The notes: generated from the letters alone by a model not told the origin. DNA of 64,000 nucleotides from Pseudomonas triclosanedens (GCF_026686735.1 NZ_CP113432.1:1116001-1180000), one strand, 5' to 3'; counted from the first letter of the stretch, positions 8,728-18,173 are shown. Made by a program: numbers and translations.

Positions 8728-9738
8728 TCAGCGTTGGTGGCGGATGCGTGGGTTCGCCAGGCCGTAGAGGATGTCCACGATGAAGTTGACCAGGATCACC
8801 AGGGTCGCGACCAGCAGGATGCCGTTCTGTACCACGGGGTAGTCGCGGCGGCCGATGGCGTCGATCAGCCATTTGCCGATGCCGGGCCAGGAGAAGATGG
8901 TCTCGGTCAGTACTGCGCCGGCGAGCAGCGTGCCGACCTGCAGGCCGAACACGGTGAGTACCGGGATCATGGCGTTGCGCAGGGCGTGGACGAACACCAC
9001 GCGGGCCGGCGAAAGACCCTTGGCGCGAGCGGTACGCACGTAATCTTCGCGCAGTACTTCGAGCATCGCCGAGCGGGTCATGCGGGCGATCACAGCCAGC
9101 GGGATGGTGCCCAGCACGATTGCCGGCAGGATCAGGTGGCGCATGGCGTCCACGAACGCGCCCTGCTCATCGGACAGCAGCGTGTCGATGAGCATGAAGC
9201 CGGTCTTCGGCTCGATGTCATAGAGCAGGTCCAGACGCCCGGATACTGGCGTCCAGCCCAGGCTGACGGAGAACAGCATGATGAGGATCAGGCCCCACCA
9301 GAATATCGGCATCGAGTAGCCGGCGAGGGAGATCGTCATCACCCCGTGGTCGAACAGCGAGCCTCGCTTGAGCGCCGCGATCACCCCGGCGAGCAGGCCC
9401 AGGGTGCCGGCGAAGAGCATCGCCGCGAGGGACAGTTCCAGGGTCGCCGGGAACAGGGTGAGGAACTCGTGCCAGACGCTGTCGCGAGTGGTCAGCGACT
9501 CGCCCAGGTCGCCCCTGGCGAGGTTGCCGATGTAGTCGAGGTATTGCTGGTAGAGCGGCTTGTCGAGACCCAGCCGGTGCATGGCCTCGGCGTGCATCTG
9601 CGGGTCGACGCGACGTTCGCCCATCATCACTTCCACCGGGTCGCCGGGGATCAGTCGGATCAGCGCGAAAGTAAGGAGCGTGACGCCGAAGAAGGTCGGT
9701 ATCAGCAGCCCGAATCGTCGGGCAATGAAGGACAGCAT
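8728..9738 (-). CDS. dppB: Dipeptide ABC transporter permease DppB
   Basis: Inner-membrane permease partner of DppC, 336 aa from MLSFIARRFGLLIPT. The N-terminal pattern (FFGVTLLTFALIRLIPGDPV) and the cytoplasmic coupling loop (ARAKGLSPARVVFVHALRNA) are diagnostic of the DppB/OppB family, as is the C-terminal VLTETIFSWPGIGKWLIDAI. The start at 9738 was preferred over an in-frame ATG six codons earlier because it matches the usual N-terminus. It lies 94 bases after the second binding-protein gene. Confidence 0.94.
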   Translation of the reverse strand: MLSFIARRFGLLIPTFFGVTLLTFALIRLIPGDPVEVMMGERRVDPQMHAEAMHRLGLDKPLYQQYLDYIGNLARGDLGESLTTRDSVWHEFLTLFPATLELSLAAMLFAGTLGLLAGVIAALKRGSLFDHGVMTISLAGYSMPIFWWGLILIMLFSVSLGWTPVSGRLDLLYDIEPKTGFMLIDTLLSDEQGAFVDAMRHLILPAIVLGTIPLAVIARMTRSAMLEVLREDYVRTARAKGLSPARVVFVHALRNAMIPVLTVFGLQVGTLLAGAVLTETIFSWPGIGKWLIDAIGRRDYPVVQNGILLVATLVILVNFIVDILYGLANPRIRHQR

Positions 9739-9832
9739 TGTGGGGGGTCTCCACATCTATTTTCACGGTAGGACGCGTCATGGGCGCCCTGTTCTTGTCG
9801 ACATCGGCCCTTGTGGGGCCTGATCCCTGTCG

Positions 9833-11464
9833 TTATTGCCCGGAAGCAGGTTTCGCCGTCGCGGGTTGCAGTTCCACTCGGGAAAAGTTGTTGGAGCCTA
9901 GCGGGCTGAGTACGAAGCCTTCTACGCCGGGACGCAGTACGGCGAACTGTTTCGGGTAGGCCAGGGCGATCCACGGTGCTTCGCGCTGGTAGATCGCCAG
10001 GGCCTGGCGGTACAGGCCGGCGCGGGTGTCCTGGTCGGAACTGGCGCGGGCCTGGCGCAGCAGCTCGTCGAACTGTTGATTGCACCAGCCTGCCTGGTTC
10101 TCGCCGCTTTTCGCCGCGGCGCAGGACAGGTTCGGCGTAAGGAAGTTGTCCGGGTCGCCATTGTCGCCTGCCCAGCCCATGAATATCAGGTCGTGTTCGC
10201 CCTGCTTGGCACGTTTGATCAGCTCACCCCATTCGTAGACGCGGATGTCGGCGTGGATACCGATCTTTCCGAGATCATCCTGCAGCATCTGCGCGCCGAT
10301 GCCGGGGTTCGGATTGGTGGGGCCGCCGCCCGGGCGGGTCCAGATCGACAGCTTCAGGCCCGGCTTGATGCCGGCTTCGTCGAGCAGTTGCCGGGCTCGC
10401 GCCGGGTCATACGGCCAGCCCTTGAGCTGCGGGTCGGAACCCCACAGCGTGGGCGGGTAGGGGGCGACAGCCGGGGAGGCGGCGCCTTCGCCGAACTGCG
10501 CGCGCAGGTATGCCTCCCGGTCGAAAGCCAGGTTGATCGCCTGGCGCACTCGCACATCGTCCAGCGGTTTGTGCCGGGTATTGATGCCGACGTAGGCGAC
10601 CAGCAGCGAGTCCAGCTCATCGACCTTGAGTGCCGGGTCCTGGCGCAGCGCGGGAACGTCGGTGGGCTTGGGGTAGACCGCGATCTGGCAGTCGCCGGCC
10701 TTTACCCTCTGGATGCGTACGTTCGGGTCCGGGGTGATCGCCAGCAGCAGGTGCTCGATCTTCGGCTTGCCACCCCAGTAGTCGGGGTTGGCGTTGAAAC
10801 GCACCTGGGCGTCCTTCTGGTAGCGTTGGAAGACGAAGGGGCCGGTGCCGATCGGCAGGTTGTTCAACTGCTCGGCCTTGTCGGCGGCGAGCAGCAGGTC
10901 GCCGTACTCGGCGGAGAAGATGGAGGCGAAGCCCATCGCCAGGTCGGCGAGGAAGGGTGACTCGGGATGGCTCAGAGTGAAGCGCACGCGGTGCTCGTCG
11001 AGCTTGTCCACTGCGCTTATCAGGCCGGGCAGACCCATCGCCTCGGCGTAGGGGAAGCCGCGCGGGGCGAGCTTGTGCCAGGGGTGCTGTGGGTCGAGCT
11101 GGCGCCGGAAGCTCCAAAGCACGTCGTCGGCATTGAAGTCGCGGGTCGGCGTGAAGTAGTCGGTGCTGTGGAACTTCACGCCCTGGCGCAGGGTGAAGGT
11201 GTATTGCAGCCCGTCGTTGCTGATTTCCCAGCGCTCCGCCAGCGCGGGCACGACACGGGTGCTGCCGGGGGCGAACTGCACCAGGCGCTCGAAGACCGTT
11301 TCGGCCGATGCGTCGGCAGTGGTGGCCGCGGTGTACTGGGTGATGTCGAAACCTTCCGGGCTGGCCTCGGTGCAGACCACCAGGGACTGGGCGAAAGCCT
11401 GCGCGCAGCCGAGCAGGCTCGCCAGCGCGAAGCCGGAAAGCAGTTTGCGGAGTGGGATGGACAT
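9833..11464 (-). CDS. Periplasmic dipeptide-binding protein, DppA paralogue (DppA4-like)
   Basis: Family 5 extracellular solute-binding protein of 543 aa with a signal peptide (LLSGFALASLLGCAQAFAQ). The SBP_bac_5 body is clear: ETVFERLVQFAPGSTRVVPA, YTFTLRQGVKFHSTDYF, and IGTGPFVFQRYQKDAQVRFN. It is a clear paralogue of the adjacent 11512-13116 gene, sharing most motifs but diverging throughout, so the duplication is old. In PAO1 the equivalent place next to dppB is occupied by dppA4 (memory). It probably broadens the range of di/tripeptides delivered to the single DppBCDF transporter. The LLGC stretch in the signal could suggest a lipobox, but the AFA-Q site downstream fits signal peptidase I better. 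Confidence 0.9.
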   Translation of the reverse strand: MSIPLRKLLSGFALASLLGCAQAFAQSLVVCTEASPEGFDITQYTAATTADASAETVFERLVQFAPGSTRVVPALAERWEISNDGLQYTFTLRQGVKFHSTDYFTPTRDFNADDVLWSFRRQLDPQHPWHKLAPRGFPYAEAMGLPGLISAVDKLDEHRVRFTLSHPESPFLADLAMGFASIFSAEYGDLLLAADKAEQLNNLPIGTGPFVFQRYQKDAQVRFNANPDYWGGKPKIEHLLLAITPDPNVRIQRVKAGDCQIAVYPKPTDVPALRQDPALKVDELDSLLVAYVGINTRHKPLDDVRVRQAINLAFDREAYLRAQFGEGAASPAVAPYPPTLWGSDPQLKGWPYDPARARQLLDEAGIKPGLKLSIWTRPGGGPTNPNPGIGAQMLQDDLGKIGIHADIRVYEWGELIKRAKQGEHDLIFMGWAGDNGDPDNFLTPNLSCAAAKSGENQAGWCNQQFDELLRQARASSDQDTRAGLYRQALAIYQREAPWIALAYPKQFAVLRPGVEGFVLSPLGSNNFSRVELQPATAKPASGQ

Positions 11465-11511
11465 GTGCGGTTGTCGTGGCGGGGCCGCCGGTCGTCCGGC
11501 GGCCCGTGGAC

Positions 11512-13116
11512 TTACTGACCGATGCTGACGCCGTAGAAGGAGTTCAGCGCGAACGGACTGATCTTGAAGTCCTGCACGGTCTTGCGCATCGGCTGGTACA
11601 CGGTGGAGTGGGCGATCGGGGTGATCGGCACCTGCTCCTTGAGGATGTGCTGGGCCTGCTTGTACAGCTCGGTGCGCTTGGCCTGGTCCGGGGTGCGCTT
11701 GGCGTCCTTGATCAGCTTGTCATAGGACTTGTCGCACCACTTGGAGTAGTTGTTACCGTCCACCGCATCGCAGCCGTAGAGGGTGCCCAGCCAGTTGTCG
11801 GGGTCGCCGTTGTCACCGCTCCAGCCGATCAGCATGGCGTCGTGCTCGCCGTTCTTGCCGCGCTTGATGTATTCGCCCCACTCGTAGGTGACGATCTTGG
11901 CCTTGATGCCGATCTTGGCCCAGTCGGCCTGGAGCATCTCGGCCATCAGCTTGGCGTTGGGGTTGTACGGACGCTGTACCGGCATGGCCCACAGGGTGAT
12001 CTCGGTGCCTTCGGGCACGCCGGCCTTCTTCAGCAGTTCCTTGGCCTTTTCAGGATCGAAGGCCGGATCCTTGATGGTGTCGTCGTAGGACCACTGGGTC
12101 GGCGGCATGCCGTTCACGGCGAGCTGGCCGGCGCCCTGGTAGACGGCATCGATGATTGCCTTCTTGTTCACCGCCATGTCCAGAGCCTGGCGGACTTCGA
12201 GCTTGTCGAACGGCTTGTGCTGGACGTTGTAGGCGATGTACCCGAGGTTGAAGCCCGGCTGCGACGGCATGTTCAGGTTCGGGTCCTTTTTCAGCGCCTC
12301 CAGGTCGGCGGGGCGCGGGAAGAGGGTGATCTGGCACTCGTTGGCCTTGAGCTTCTGCATGCGCACCGAGGCATCGGTGTTGATGGCGAAGATCAGGTTG
12401 TCGATCTTTACCTCGCCCTTGTTCCAGTAGTCCTTGTTGGCCTTGAAGCGGATCATCGCGTCCTTCTGGTAGCGACTGAAGACGAACGGCCCGGTACCGA
12501 TCGGCTTCTGGTTGATGTCGGCAGCCTTGCCCTGCTTGAGCAACTGGTCGGCGTACTCGGCGGACTGGATCGAGGCGAAGCTCATGGCCAGGTTCTGGAT
12601 GAACGCGGCGTCGACCTCGTTGAGGGTGAACTTGACGGTGTGGTCGTCGACCTTCTCCACCTTGGCGATGTTCGCGTCCATGCCCATGTCGGTGAAGTAG
12701 GGGAACTCGGTCTGGTACGCCTTGCGGAACGGATGGTTCTTGTCGAGCATGCGGTTGAAGGTGAACAGCACGTCGTCGGCGTTGAATTCGCGGGTCGGCT
12801 TGAAGTAGTCGGTGGTGTGGAACTTCACGCCGGAGCGCAGGTGGAAGGTGTAGGTCTTGCCGTCATCGGACACATCCCACTTTTCCGCAAGGCCAGGGAT
12901 GACCTGGGTACCGCCACGTTCGAACTGGGTCAACCGGTTGAAAACCGTTTCCGCCGACGCATCGAAGTCGGTGCCGGTAGTGTACTGGCCGGGATCGAAG
13001 CCCGCCGGGCTGCCCTCGGAGCAGTACACAAGGTTGTTGGCTGCGTGGGCGAAAAGCGGTGCGCTGGCGATCAGCCCAGCGGCAATCATGGAGCGGATGA
13101 CGGCGTTCTTACGCAT
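11512..13116 (-). CDS. dppA: Periplasmic dipeptide-binding protein DppA
   Basis: Family 5 solute-binding protein, 534 aa, first gene of the operon. Signal peptide MRKNAVIRSMIAAGLIASAP leads to cleavage after AHA. SBP_bac_5 motifs include FNRLTQFERGGTQVIPGLAE, TYTFHLRSGVKFHTTDYFKP and PIGTGPFVFSRYQKDAMIRF. An AGAGGT ribosome binding site stands before the ATG at 13116. The 284-base intergenic region upstream (13117-13400) has no gene and should hold the operon promoter; a TTGCGA/TACACT pair on the minus strand near 13220-13250 is only suggestive. No psdR-type repressor or opdD-type porin gene is present next to it here. Confidence 0.93.
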   Translation of the reverse strand: MRKNAVIRSMIAAGLIASAPLFAHAANNLVYCSEGSPAGFDPGQYTTGTDFDASAETVFNRLTQFERGGTQVIPGLAEKWDVSDDGKTYTFHLRSGVKFHTTDYFKPTREFNADDVLFTFNRMLDKNHPFRKAYQTEFPYFTDMGMDANIAKVEKVDDHTVKFTLNEVDAAFIQNLAMSFASIQSAEYADQLLKQGKAADINQKPIGTGPFVFSRYQKDAMIRFKANKDYWNKGEVKIDNLIFAINTDASVRMQKLKANECQITLFPRPADLEALKKDPNLNMPSQPGFNLGYIAYNVQHKPFDKLEVRQALDMAVNKKAIIDAVYQGAGQLAVNGMPPTQWSYDDTIKDPAFDPEKAKELLKKAGVPEGTEITLWAMPVQRPYNPNAKLMAEMLQADWAKIGIKAKIVTYEWGEYIKRGKNGEHDAMLIGWSGDNGDPDNWLGTLYGCDAVDGNNYSKWCDKSYDKLIKDAKRTPDQAKRTELYKQAQHILKEQVPITPIAHSTVYQPMRKTVQDFKISPFALNSFYGVSIGQ

Positions 13117-13400
13117 ACGGACCTCTGGTTATTCTGGTTGTCATCGAGGAACAGCCTTGTGAGCTGCGTTGCGTGAAACTATGCATGGCACATGCCGGGT
13201 GCAAGCGACTGACGGGGATGAGTGTAGAAGTTGTAACGACTTCGCAAACTAATGTCGCAATTTCGACAATGGGAACCGTGCGGTCAGGCACAGGCGCCCC
13301 GGTTCCCGGTAGCGCCGCGCGAGGATGGTGCGTGGTGGAGGCTGTGGGCGTTTCGAGGCGAGCCGCGACGCCACCCGTGTGACGCCGCGGTAACAGTCGC

Positions 13401-14117
13401 TCAGGGCATCTGTACTTCGATCGTGCCGTCGGCGCTGACTACTACCTGGCTGGTGCCGGCTTCGATTTCCTGGGCCGGCGCGCCGGCATAGCCGTCGGCT
13501 TTCATCGCCGCCATGCGCATCACCGGCATCGGCTGGGGAGCGCCGGAGGTGTTCAGGTTCAGGCTGACCAGCTTGTAGCCCTTGCCGCCCAGCGCATCGG
13601 TGAGAACCTGGGCGCGGGCTTTGAAGGCGTCCACTGCGCCCTTCATCAGCGCGTCCTCGTTCCTGGCGCGGGTGGCGTCGGCGATGCTGAAGTTCATGTT
13701 GCCCATCTTCAGTTGTCCCAGCAGGTCGGCGGTGAGCTGCGAAAGCGCGGCGAAGTCGGCGCTTTCCAGGCGAACTTCCGCTCGTTCGCGCCAGGCGGTG
13801 ATCTTCTGGCCCTTGTCGTCGTACACCGGGTAGCTGTTGCGGCTGCCCAGACTGACGGTTACCCCCTTGACCTTGCGCGCCTGCTCCACGGCGGCATTCA
13901 GTGCCTTGGTGGTGTCGGCGGCCAGCCTGGCCGGGTCGCTGGCCTGGCCTTCGCTGTAGAGCGTTACGTGCATCAGATCGTGGGCGACTTCCTGGCTGAC
14001 CTCGGCGCGCAGAGAAACCTGGTTGTAGCGAGGTTCGTCAGCCAGCGCACCCAGGCTGGTGGCACACAGGGCGATGGCGGCGGCGATGGCGGTGAAGGGT
14101 TTCTTCAGTACAGACAT
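13401..14117 (-). CDS. SIMPL (DUF541) domain periplasmic protein
   Basis: A 238-residue exported protein of the SIMPL/DUF541 family (relatives include E. coli YggE and the Brucella 26-kDa periplasmic antigen). Signal peptide: FTAIAAAIALCATSLGALA followed by DEPRYNQVSL. Visible family features are the repeated Leu/Ala amphipathic helices (QLTADLLGQLKMGNMNFSIA) and KARAQVLTDALGGKGYKLVS near the C-terminus. Its molecular role is not established; relatives are linked to oxidative-stress tolerance in some bacteria. It is divergent from roxS, the same arrangement as around PAO1 roxSR, and may be redox-controlled, but I see no operator. Confidence 0.85.
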   Translation of the reverse strand: MSVLKKPFTAIAAAIALCATSLGALADEPRYNQVSLRAEVSQEVAHDLMHVTLYSEGQASDPARLAADTTKALNAAVEQARKVKGVTVSLGSRNSYPVYDDKGQKITAWRERAEVRLESADFAALSQLTADLLGQLKMGNMNFSIADATRARNEDALMKGAVDAFKARAQVLTDALGGKGYKLVSLNLNTSGAPQPMPVMRMAAMKADGYAGAPAQEIEAGTSQVVVSADGTIEVQMP

Positions 14118-14310
14118 GGATGACTCCTTGCTCCAGAAAATGTCCCGGCCACAGGGTAGTCGATACCCTGACCAGGACTGTCAGACTCTTGGACGGGGAT
14201 TTGTTCCTGGTCGGGTTAACGGCGGATGTCACCAATTGTTTCCGACCGCCGAGAGCCGCGCTGGAGTATGCTGTGGCGCTATGCCGCATAAGTTGGAGGG
14301 GGCTCTTGGC

Positions 14311-14316
14311 TATACT
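14311..14316 (+). promoter_or_regulatory. Candidate -10 element for roxSR
   Basis: TATACT lies 22 bases before the chosen roxS ATG at 14339, which would give a short leader. No good -35 is seen at the right distance, so an activator-dependent promoter is possible. Confidence 0.3.
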
Positions 14317-14338
14317 CGCGCAAATTCCGGAATTCACC

Positions 14339-15595
14339 ATGCGCACACCGGTTTTCCAGCTTTCCGCCAGTCGTCAGAACCTCCTGCATCTGACGCTCAT
14401 CCGTATTCTCGTGCTTGCCGCCCAGGCCGGTTCGGTCGGGCTCGCCTACAAGGCCCAGCTCATCCAGTTGCCCTGGCTGGCGCTCGGCGTAACCCTCGGG
14501 GTTTCCCTGGTGCTTTGCCTGGGCACTGCCCTGCGCCTGCGTGGCCCGTGGCCGGTGACCGAGTTGGAGTACGCCGTCCAACTGGCGTGCGACCTGGTCA
14601 TCCACAGCGTGCTGCTGTATTTCTCCGGCGGCTCCAGCAATCCCTTCGTTTCCTATTACCTGGTGCCGCTCACCATTGCCGCGGCAACCCTGCCGTGGCT
14701 GTACACCATCGCTCTCGCCGGCCTTGCGCTGGCCAGCTACACGGTACTGCTGGTGTGGTTCCATCCCCTTGAAATGGCTGCTGGCCAGCGTGACAACCTG
14801 TTGATCTATGGCATGTGGCTGAGCTTCGCCCTGGCGGCGGCGCTGATTACCTTCTTCGTTGCCCGCATGTCCGAGGCCCTGCGCCGCCAGGAGCAGATGC
14901 AGGCCCAGCGCCGCGAGGAGGGTATGCGCGACCAGCAGCTTCTCGCCGTGGCCACCCAGGCCGCGGGCGCTGCCCATGAGCTCGGCACTCCGCTGGCGAC
15001 CATGAGTGTGCTGCTCAAGGAGCTGCGCCAGACCAACGCCGACCAGCCGATGCTGCAGGAGGACCTGGCGCTGCTGCAGGAGCAGGTGAAGCTCTGCAAG
15101 GACACCCTGCAGCATCTGGTACGCGCCGCCGAGGCCGACCGCCGCCAGGCGGTGGTAGAGCAGGGCGCCAACGAGTGGGTCGAGTCCGTTCTGCGGCGTT
15201 GGCACCTGATGCGCCCGGAGGCAAGCTATCGCTACCAGACTCTGGGCAAGGGCAAGGCGCCACGGATGATTCCGCCCACTGACCTGAGCCAGGCGTTGCT
15301 CAACCTGCTGAACAACGCCACCGATGCCTGTCCGGATGACCTGGATATTCGCCTGGACTGGGATGCCGGAGAAATCTGCCTGAGCATCCGCGACCGTGGC
15401 CCGGGCGTTCCGCTGGCCATTGCCGAACAACTCGGCAAGCCTTTCTTCACCACCAAGGGCAAGGGCTTCGGTCTTGGCCTGTTCCTTAGTCAGGCCAGTG
15501 TGACGCGCGCTGGTGGTACGGTGAAGTTGTACAACCATGAAGATGGCGGCACTCTGACAGAGTTGCGTCTGCCAAGAAGCTATGGCGTGGCCTGA
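14339..15595 (+). CDS. roxS: Redox-responsive sensor histidine kinase RoxS (RegB/PrrB family)
   Basis: Membrane sensor kinase of 418 aa. The first ~160 residues contain about six hydrophobic segments, including the RegB-family signature around YFSGGSSNPFVSYYLVPLTI, thought to sense quinones. The H-box is AGAAHELGTPLATM with H213; the N-box is NLLNNATDACPDD, the G-boxes DRGPGVP and GKGFGLGLFLSQASV. C253 (QVKLCKDTL) sits 40 residues after the phosphorylated His, the same spacing as the redox-active H225/C265 pair of Rhodobacter RegB. The start at 14339 (MRTPVFQLSA) matches the family; the frame opens earlier at 14120 without homology. It is followed after 24 bases by roxR. In P. aeruginosa RoxSR controls terminal oxidases. 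Confidence 0.93.
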   Translation: MRTPVFQLSASRQNLLHLTLIRILVLAAQAGSVGLAYKAQLIQLPWLALGVTLGVSLVLCLGTALRLRGPWPVTELEYAVQLACDLVIHSVLLYFSGGSSNPFVSYYLVPLTIAAATLPWLYTIALAGLALASYTVLLVWFHPLEMAAGQRDNLLIYGMWLSFALAAALITFFVARMSEALRRQEQMQAQRREEGMRDQQLLAVATQAAGAAHELGTPLATMSVLLKELRQTNADQPMLQEDLALLQEQVKLCKDTLQHLVRAAEADRRQAVVEQGANEWVESVLRRWHLMRPEASYRYQTLGKGKAPRMIPPTDLSQALLNLLNNATDACPDDLDIRLDWDAGEICLSIRDRGPGVPLAIAEQLGKPFFTTKGKGFGLGLFLSQASVTRAGGTVKLYNHEDGGTLTELRLPRSYGVA

Positions 15596-15619
15596 GGGCC
15601 GCGTCCGCGAGGAAGTCCC

Positions 15620-16180
15620 ATGAGCGAAGAGAACCTGTTCGAAGGCGAAGAGCAGCCCCACCTGCTACTGGTGGACGACGACGCCACCTTTACCCGCGTG
15701 ATGGCCCGCGCCATGACTCGCCGCGGGCTACGGGTGTCGATTGCCGGCTCCGCCGAGGAAGGCCTGGCCATGGCCAAGGAAGACCTGCCCGACTACGCGG
15801 TGCTGGACCTGAAGATGGATGGCGACTCCGGCCTGGTGCTGCTGCCCAAGCTGCTGGAGCTCGATGCCGAAATGCGCGTGGTGATTCTCACCGGTTATTC
15901 GAGCATCGCTACCGCGGTGGAGGCCATCAAACGCGGTGCCACCAACTACCTGTGCAAACCGGCTGACGCCGATGACGTGCTGACTGCGCTGCTGTCCCAG
16001 CATGCCGACCTCGAATCGCTGGTGCCGGAAAACCCGATGTCGGTGGACCGACTGCAGTGGGAGCATATCCAGCGTGTGCTCGCCGAGCACGATGGCAACA
16101 TTTCCGCCACCGCTCGCGCCCTGGGGATGCACCGGCGAACCTTGCAGCGTAAGCTGCAGAAACGCCCTGTGAGGCGTTAA
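15620..16180 (+). CDS. roxR: Response regulator RoxR (RegA/PrrA/ActR family)
   Basis: Cytoplasmic regulator of 186 aa. The receiver has the acidic pair in LLLVDDDATF, phospho-acceptor D63 in YAVLDLKMDG, T in VVILTGYSSI and K in LCKPADADD. A Fis-type helix-turn-helix closes the protein (HDGNISATARALGMHRRTLQ RKL), the compact RegA design with little more than receiver, linker and HTH. It is cotranscribed with roxS and followed by a strong intrinsic terminator. The expected role is respiratory control in response to redox state or cyanide, as in P. aeruginosa. Confidence 0.93.
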   Translation: MSEENLFEGEEQPHLLLVDDDATFTRVMARAMTRRGLRVSIAGSAEEGLAMAKEDLPDYAVLDLKMDGDSGLVLLPKLLELDAEMRVVILTGYSSIATAVEAIKRGATNYLCKPADADDVLTALLSQHADLESLVPENPMSVDRLQWEHIQRVLAEHDGNISATARALGMHRRTLQRKLQKRPVRR

Positions 16181-16195
16181 GCAATCGATAATACG

Positions 16196-16222
16196 AGGAG
16201 CGCCAACTGAGCGCTCCTTTTT
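16196..16222 (+). terminator. Intrinsic terminator after roxR
   Basis: A perfect stem AGGAGCGC / GCGCTCCT with a seven-base loop is followed at once by five T (16218-16222). It closes the roxSR operon and insulates the ABC-transporter gene that starts 26 bases later. Confidence 0.9.
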
Positions 16223-16248
16223 ATTTCCAGCCTTGCGAGCGACCCCCG

Positions 16249-17982
16249 ATGACCGACAGCGCCGAATACCGCGCTGCGAACGATGCCGTTCGCAGCCATT
16301 TCTTCAAACGGGTCTGGCAACTCACCACGCCCTACTGGCGTAGCGAAGAAAAGGGTATGGCCTGGCTGCTGTTGATCGTGGTGATCGTTCTATCGCTGGT
16401 GGGCGTCGGGCTGAATGTCTGGCTGAACAGTTGGTATCGCGACTTCTACAACGCGCTGCAGAACAAGGACCTGAAGAGCTTCATCCACCTGATGCTCATG
16501 TTTTGCGGCATCGCGGCAGTGTTCATCCTGACCGCCGTCTACCGCCTGTACCTAACCCAGATGCTCACCATCCGCTGGCGCCGCTGGCTGACGGAGCGGC
16601 ATTTCGCCGCCTGGCTGGGCGACAAGAACTACTACCGCCTGGAGCAGCGCGGGCACACCGACAACCCCGACCAGCGCCTTTCCGAAGACCTCAACAGCTT
16701 TACCGATACCACCCTCACCCTCGGCCTGGGGCTGATCCGCAACCTGGTCAGCCTGGTGTCCTTCTCGGTGATTCTCTGGGGCGTTTCCGGCAGCATCGAA
16801 CTGTTCGGCATCACCATTGCGGGCTACATGTTCTGGGCTGCGCTGCTGTATGCGGCGGTCGGAAGTTGGCTCACGCACCTGATCGCCCGCCGTCTGATCG
16901 GGTTGAACAATCGCCAGCAGCGTTACGAGGCGGACCTGCGTTTCGGCCTCGTGCGGGTGCGCGAGAATGCCGAAAGCATTGCCCTCTATAACGGCGAGGC
17001 CAACGAGAACGAGCGGCTGATGACCCGCTTCCGCAACGTATGGGGCAACTTCTGGGAACTGATGAAGGTGCAGAAGCGGCTGACGTTCTTCAGTTCCGGC
17101 TATGCCCAGGTCGCCACTGTCTTCCCCTTCATTGTCGCTGCCCCGCGCTACTTCTCCGGGCAGATCCAGCTTGGCGAGCTCATGCAGATCAACTCCGCCT
17201 TCGGCAACGTGCAGGACGGCCTGAGCTGGTTCATCGATGCCTACGCCAGCCTCGCCAACTGGCGCGCCACCTGCGATCGTCTGCTGAGCTTCCGCTCGGC
17301 GATGGCCGAGACCACACATGAGTCCGCCAATATCGATGTGCGCAAGACCGGCGGCGACCTGCAACTTCAGCATCTCAGCCTTTGCCTCAGCGATGGCCGC
17401 GAGTTGCTGGAGCCCAGCAGCCTGACGGTGAAGACTGGCGAGCACCTGCTGATCGGCGGCCCCTCCGGCGGAGGCAAGAGCACCCTGCTGAGGGCGATGA
17501 GCGGCCTGTGGCGCTTCGGCAGTGGCGTGGTGCAGATGCCCGATGCGCGGTGCCTGTTCGTGCCGCAGAAGCCTTACCTCCCCATTGGCACCCTGGCCCA
17601 GGCGCTGAGCTACCCGGAGCAAGCCGGGCAGTACAGCGCCGAGCATCTGGCAGAAGTCCTGCGCCTGTGCCGGCTGGAGACGCTGATTCCACGCCTGGAC
17701 GACGCTGATCACTGGCAGCGCGTGCTTTCCCCCGGCGAGCAGCAGCGCCTGGCCGTCGCCCGCGCGCTGCTCTACGCCCCGAGCTGGCTGTTCCTCGACG
17801 AAGCCACCTCTGCCCTCGACGAAGCCGACGAGGCAGCGCTGTATCAGGTACTGCTGGAGCAACTGCCGGGCGTCACCCTGGTGAGTATTGGCCACCGTGC
17901 GAGCCTCAAGCGTTTCCATCCGAGGCAACTGCGCCTGGAGGAGCGGCGGCTAAGGGAAACCGAAGCGGTTCTGCCGGCCTGA
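16249..17982 (+). CDS. ABC transporter, fused membrane and ATPase domains (SbmA/BacA- and YddA-like)
   Basis: A 577-residue half-transporter. The membrane half (about residues 1-340) is of the ABC_membrane_2 type shared by SbmA/BacA, YddA and mycobacterial Rv1819c, with the marker LNSWYRDFYNALQNKDLKSF and NPDQRLSEDLNSFTDTTL. The ATPase half has Walker A GGPSGGGKSTLLRAM, signature LSPGEQQRLAVARALL, Walker B WLFLDEATSALDEADE and H-loop SIGHRAS. It probably works as a homodimer. Relatives take up peptides, cobalamin or fatty acyl compounds; the substrate cannot be read from the sequence. The gene sits between the roxR terminator and an AT-rich intergenic stretch, so it is likely monocistronic. 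Confidence 0.88.
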   Translation: MTDSAEYRAANDAVRSHFFKRVWQLTTPYWRSEEKGMAWLLLIVVIVLSLVGVGLNVWLNSWYRDFYNALQNKDLKSFIHLMLMFCGIAAVFILTAVYRLYLTQMLTIRWRRWLTERHFAAWLGDKNYYRLEQRGHTDNPDQRLSEDLNSFTDTTLTLGLGLIRNLVSLVSFSVILWGVSGSIELFGITIAGYMFWAALLYAAVGSWLTHLIARRLIGLNNRQQRYEADLRFGLVRVRENAESIALYNGEANENERLMTRFRNVWGNFWELMKVQKRLTFFSSGYAQVATVFPFIVAAPRYFSGQIQLGELMQINSAFGNVQDGLSWFIDAYASLANWRATCDRLLSFRSAMAETTHESANIDVRKTGGDLQLQHLSLCLSDGRELLEPSSLTVKTGEHLLIGGPSGGGKSTLLRAMSGLWRFGSGVVQMPDARCLFVPQKPYLPIGTLAQALSYPEQAGQYSAEHLAEVLRLCRLETLIPRLDDADHWQRVLSPGEQQRLAVARALLYAPSWLFLDEATSALDEADEAALYQVLLEQLPGVTLVSIGHRASLKRFHPRQLRLEERRLRETEAVLPA

Positions 17983-18173
17983 TGGCAGTTTGATTCACTG
18001 TCAGAATGTGAGCTGGTTGGTGAGAAACGTCTGAAAGTCATCTCATGCAGAATGAATTCTTCTTATTTTTTTACATTTTCTAGTGTTTAAGTGCTGCGCA
18101 GCAGAGAATTACCGGTACCCTGTGCAGCCCGGTCGAAATCTGGCCGGGTTGGAGAGACAAGACGGGTATCCCA

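Noticed and set aside
14120..14338. In-frame upstream extension of roxS
   Set aside because: The extension reads through the intergenic region and a -10-like element and has no family similarity; MRTPVFQLSA at 14339 fits the family N-terminus.
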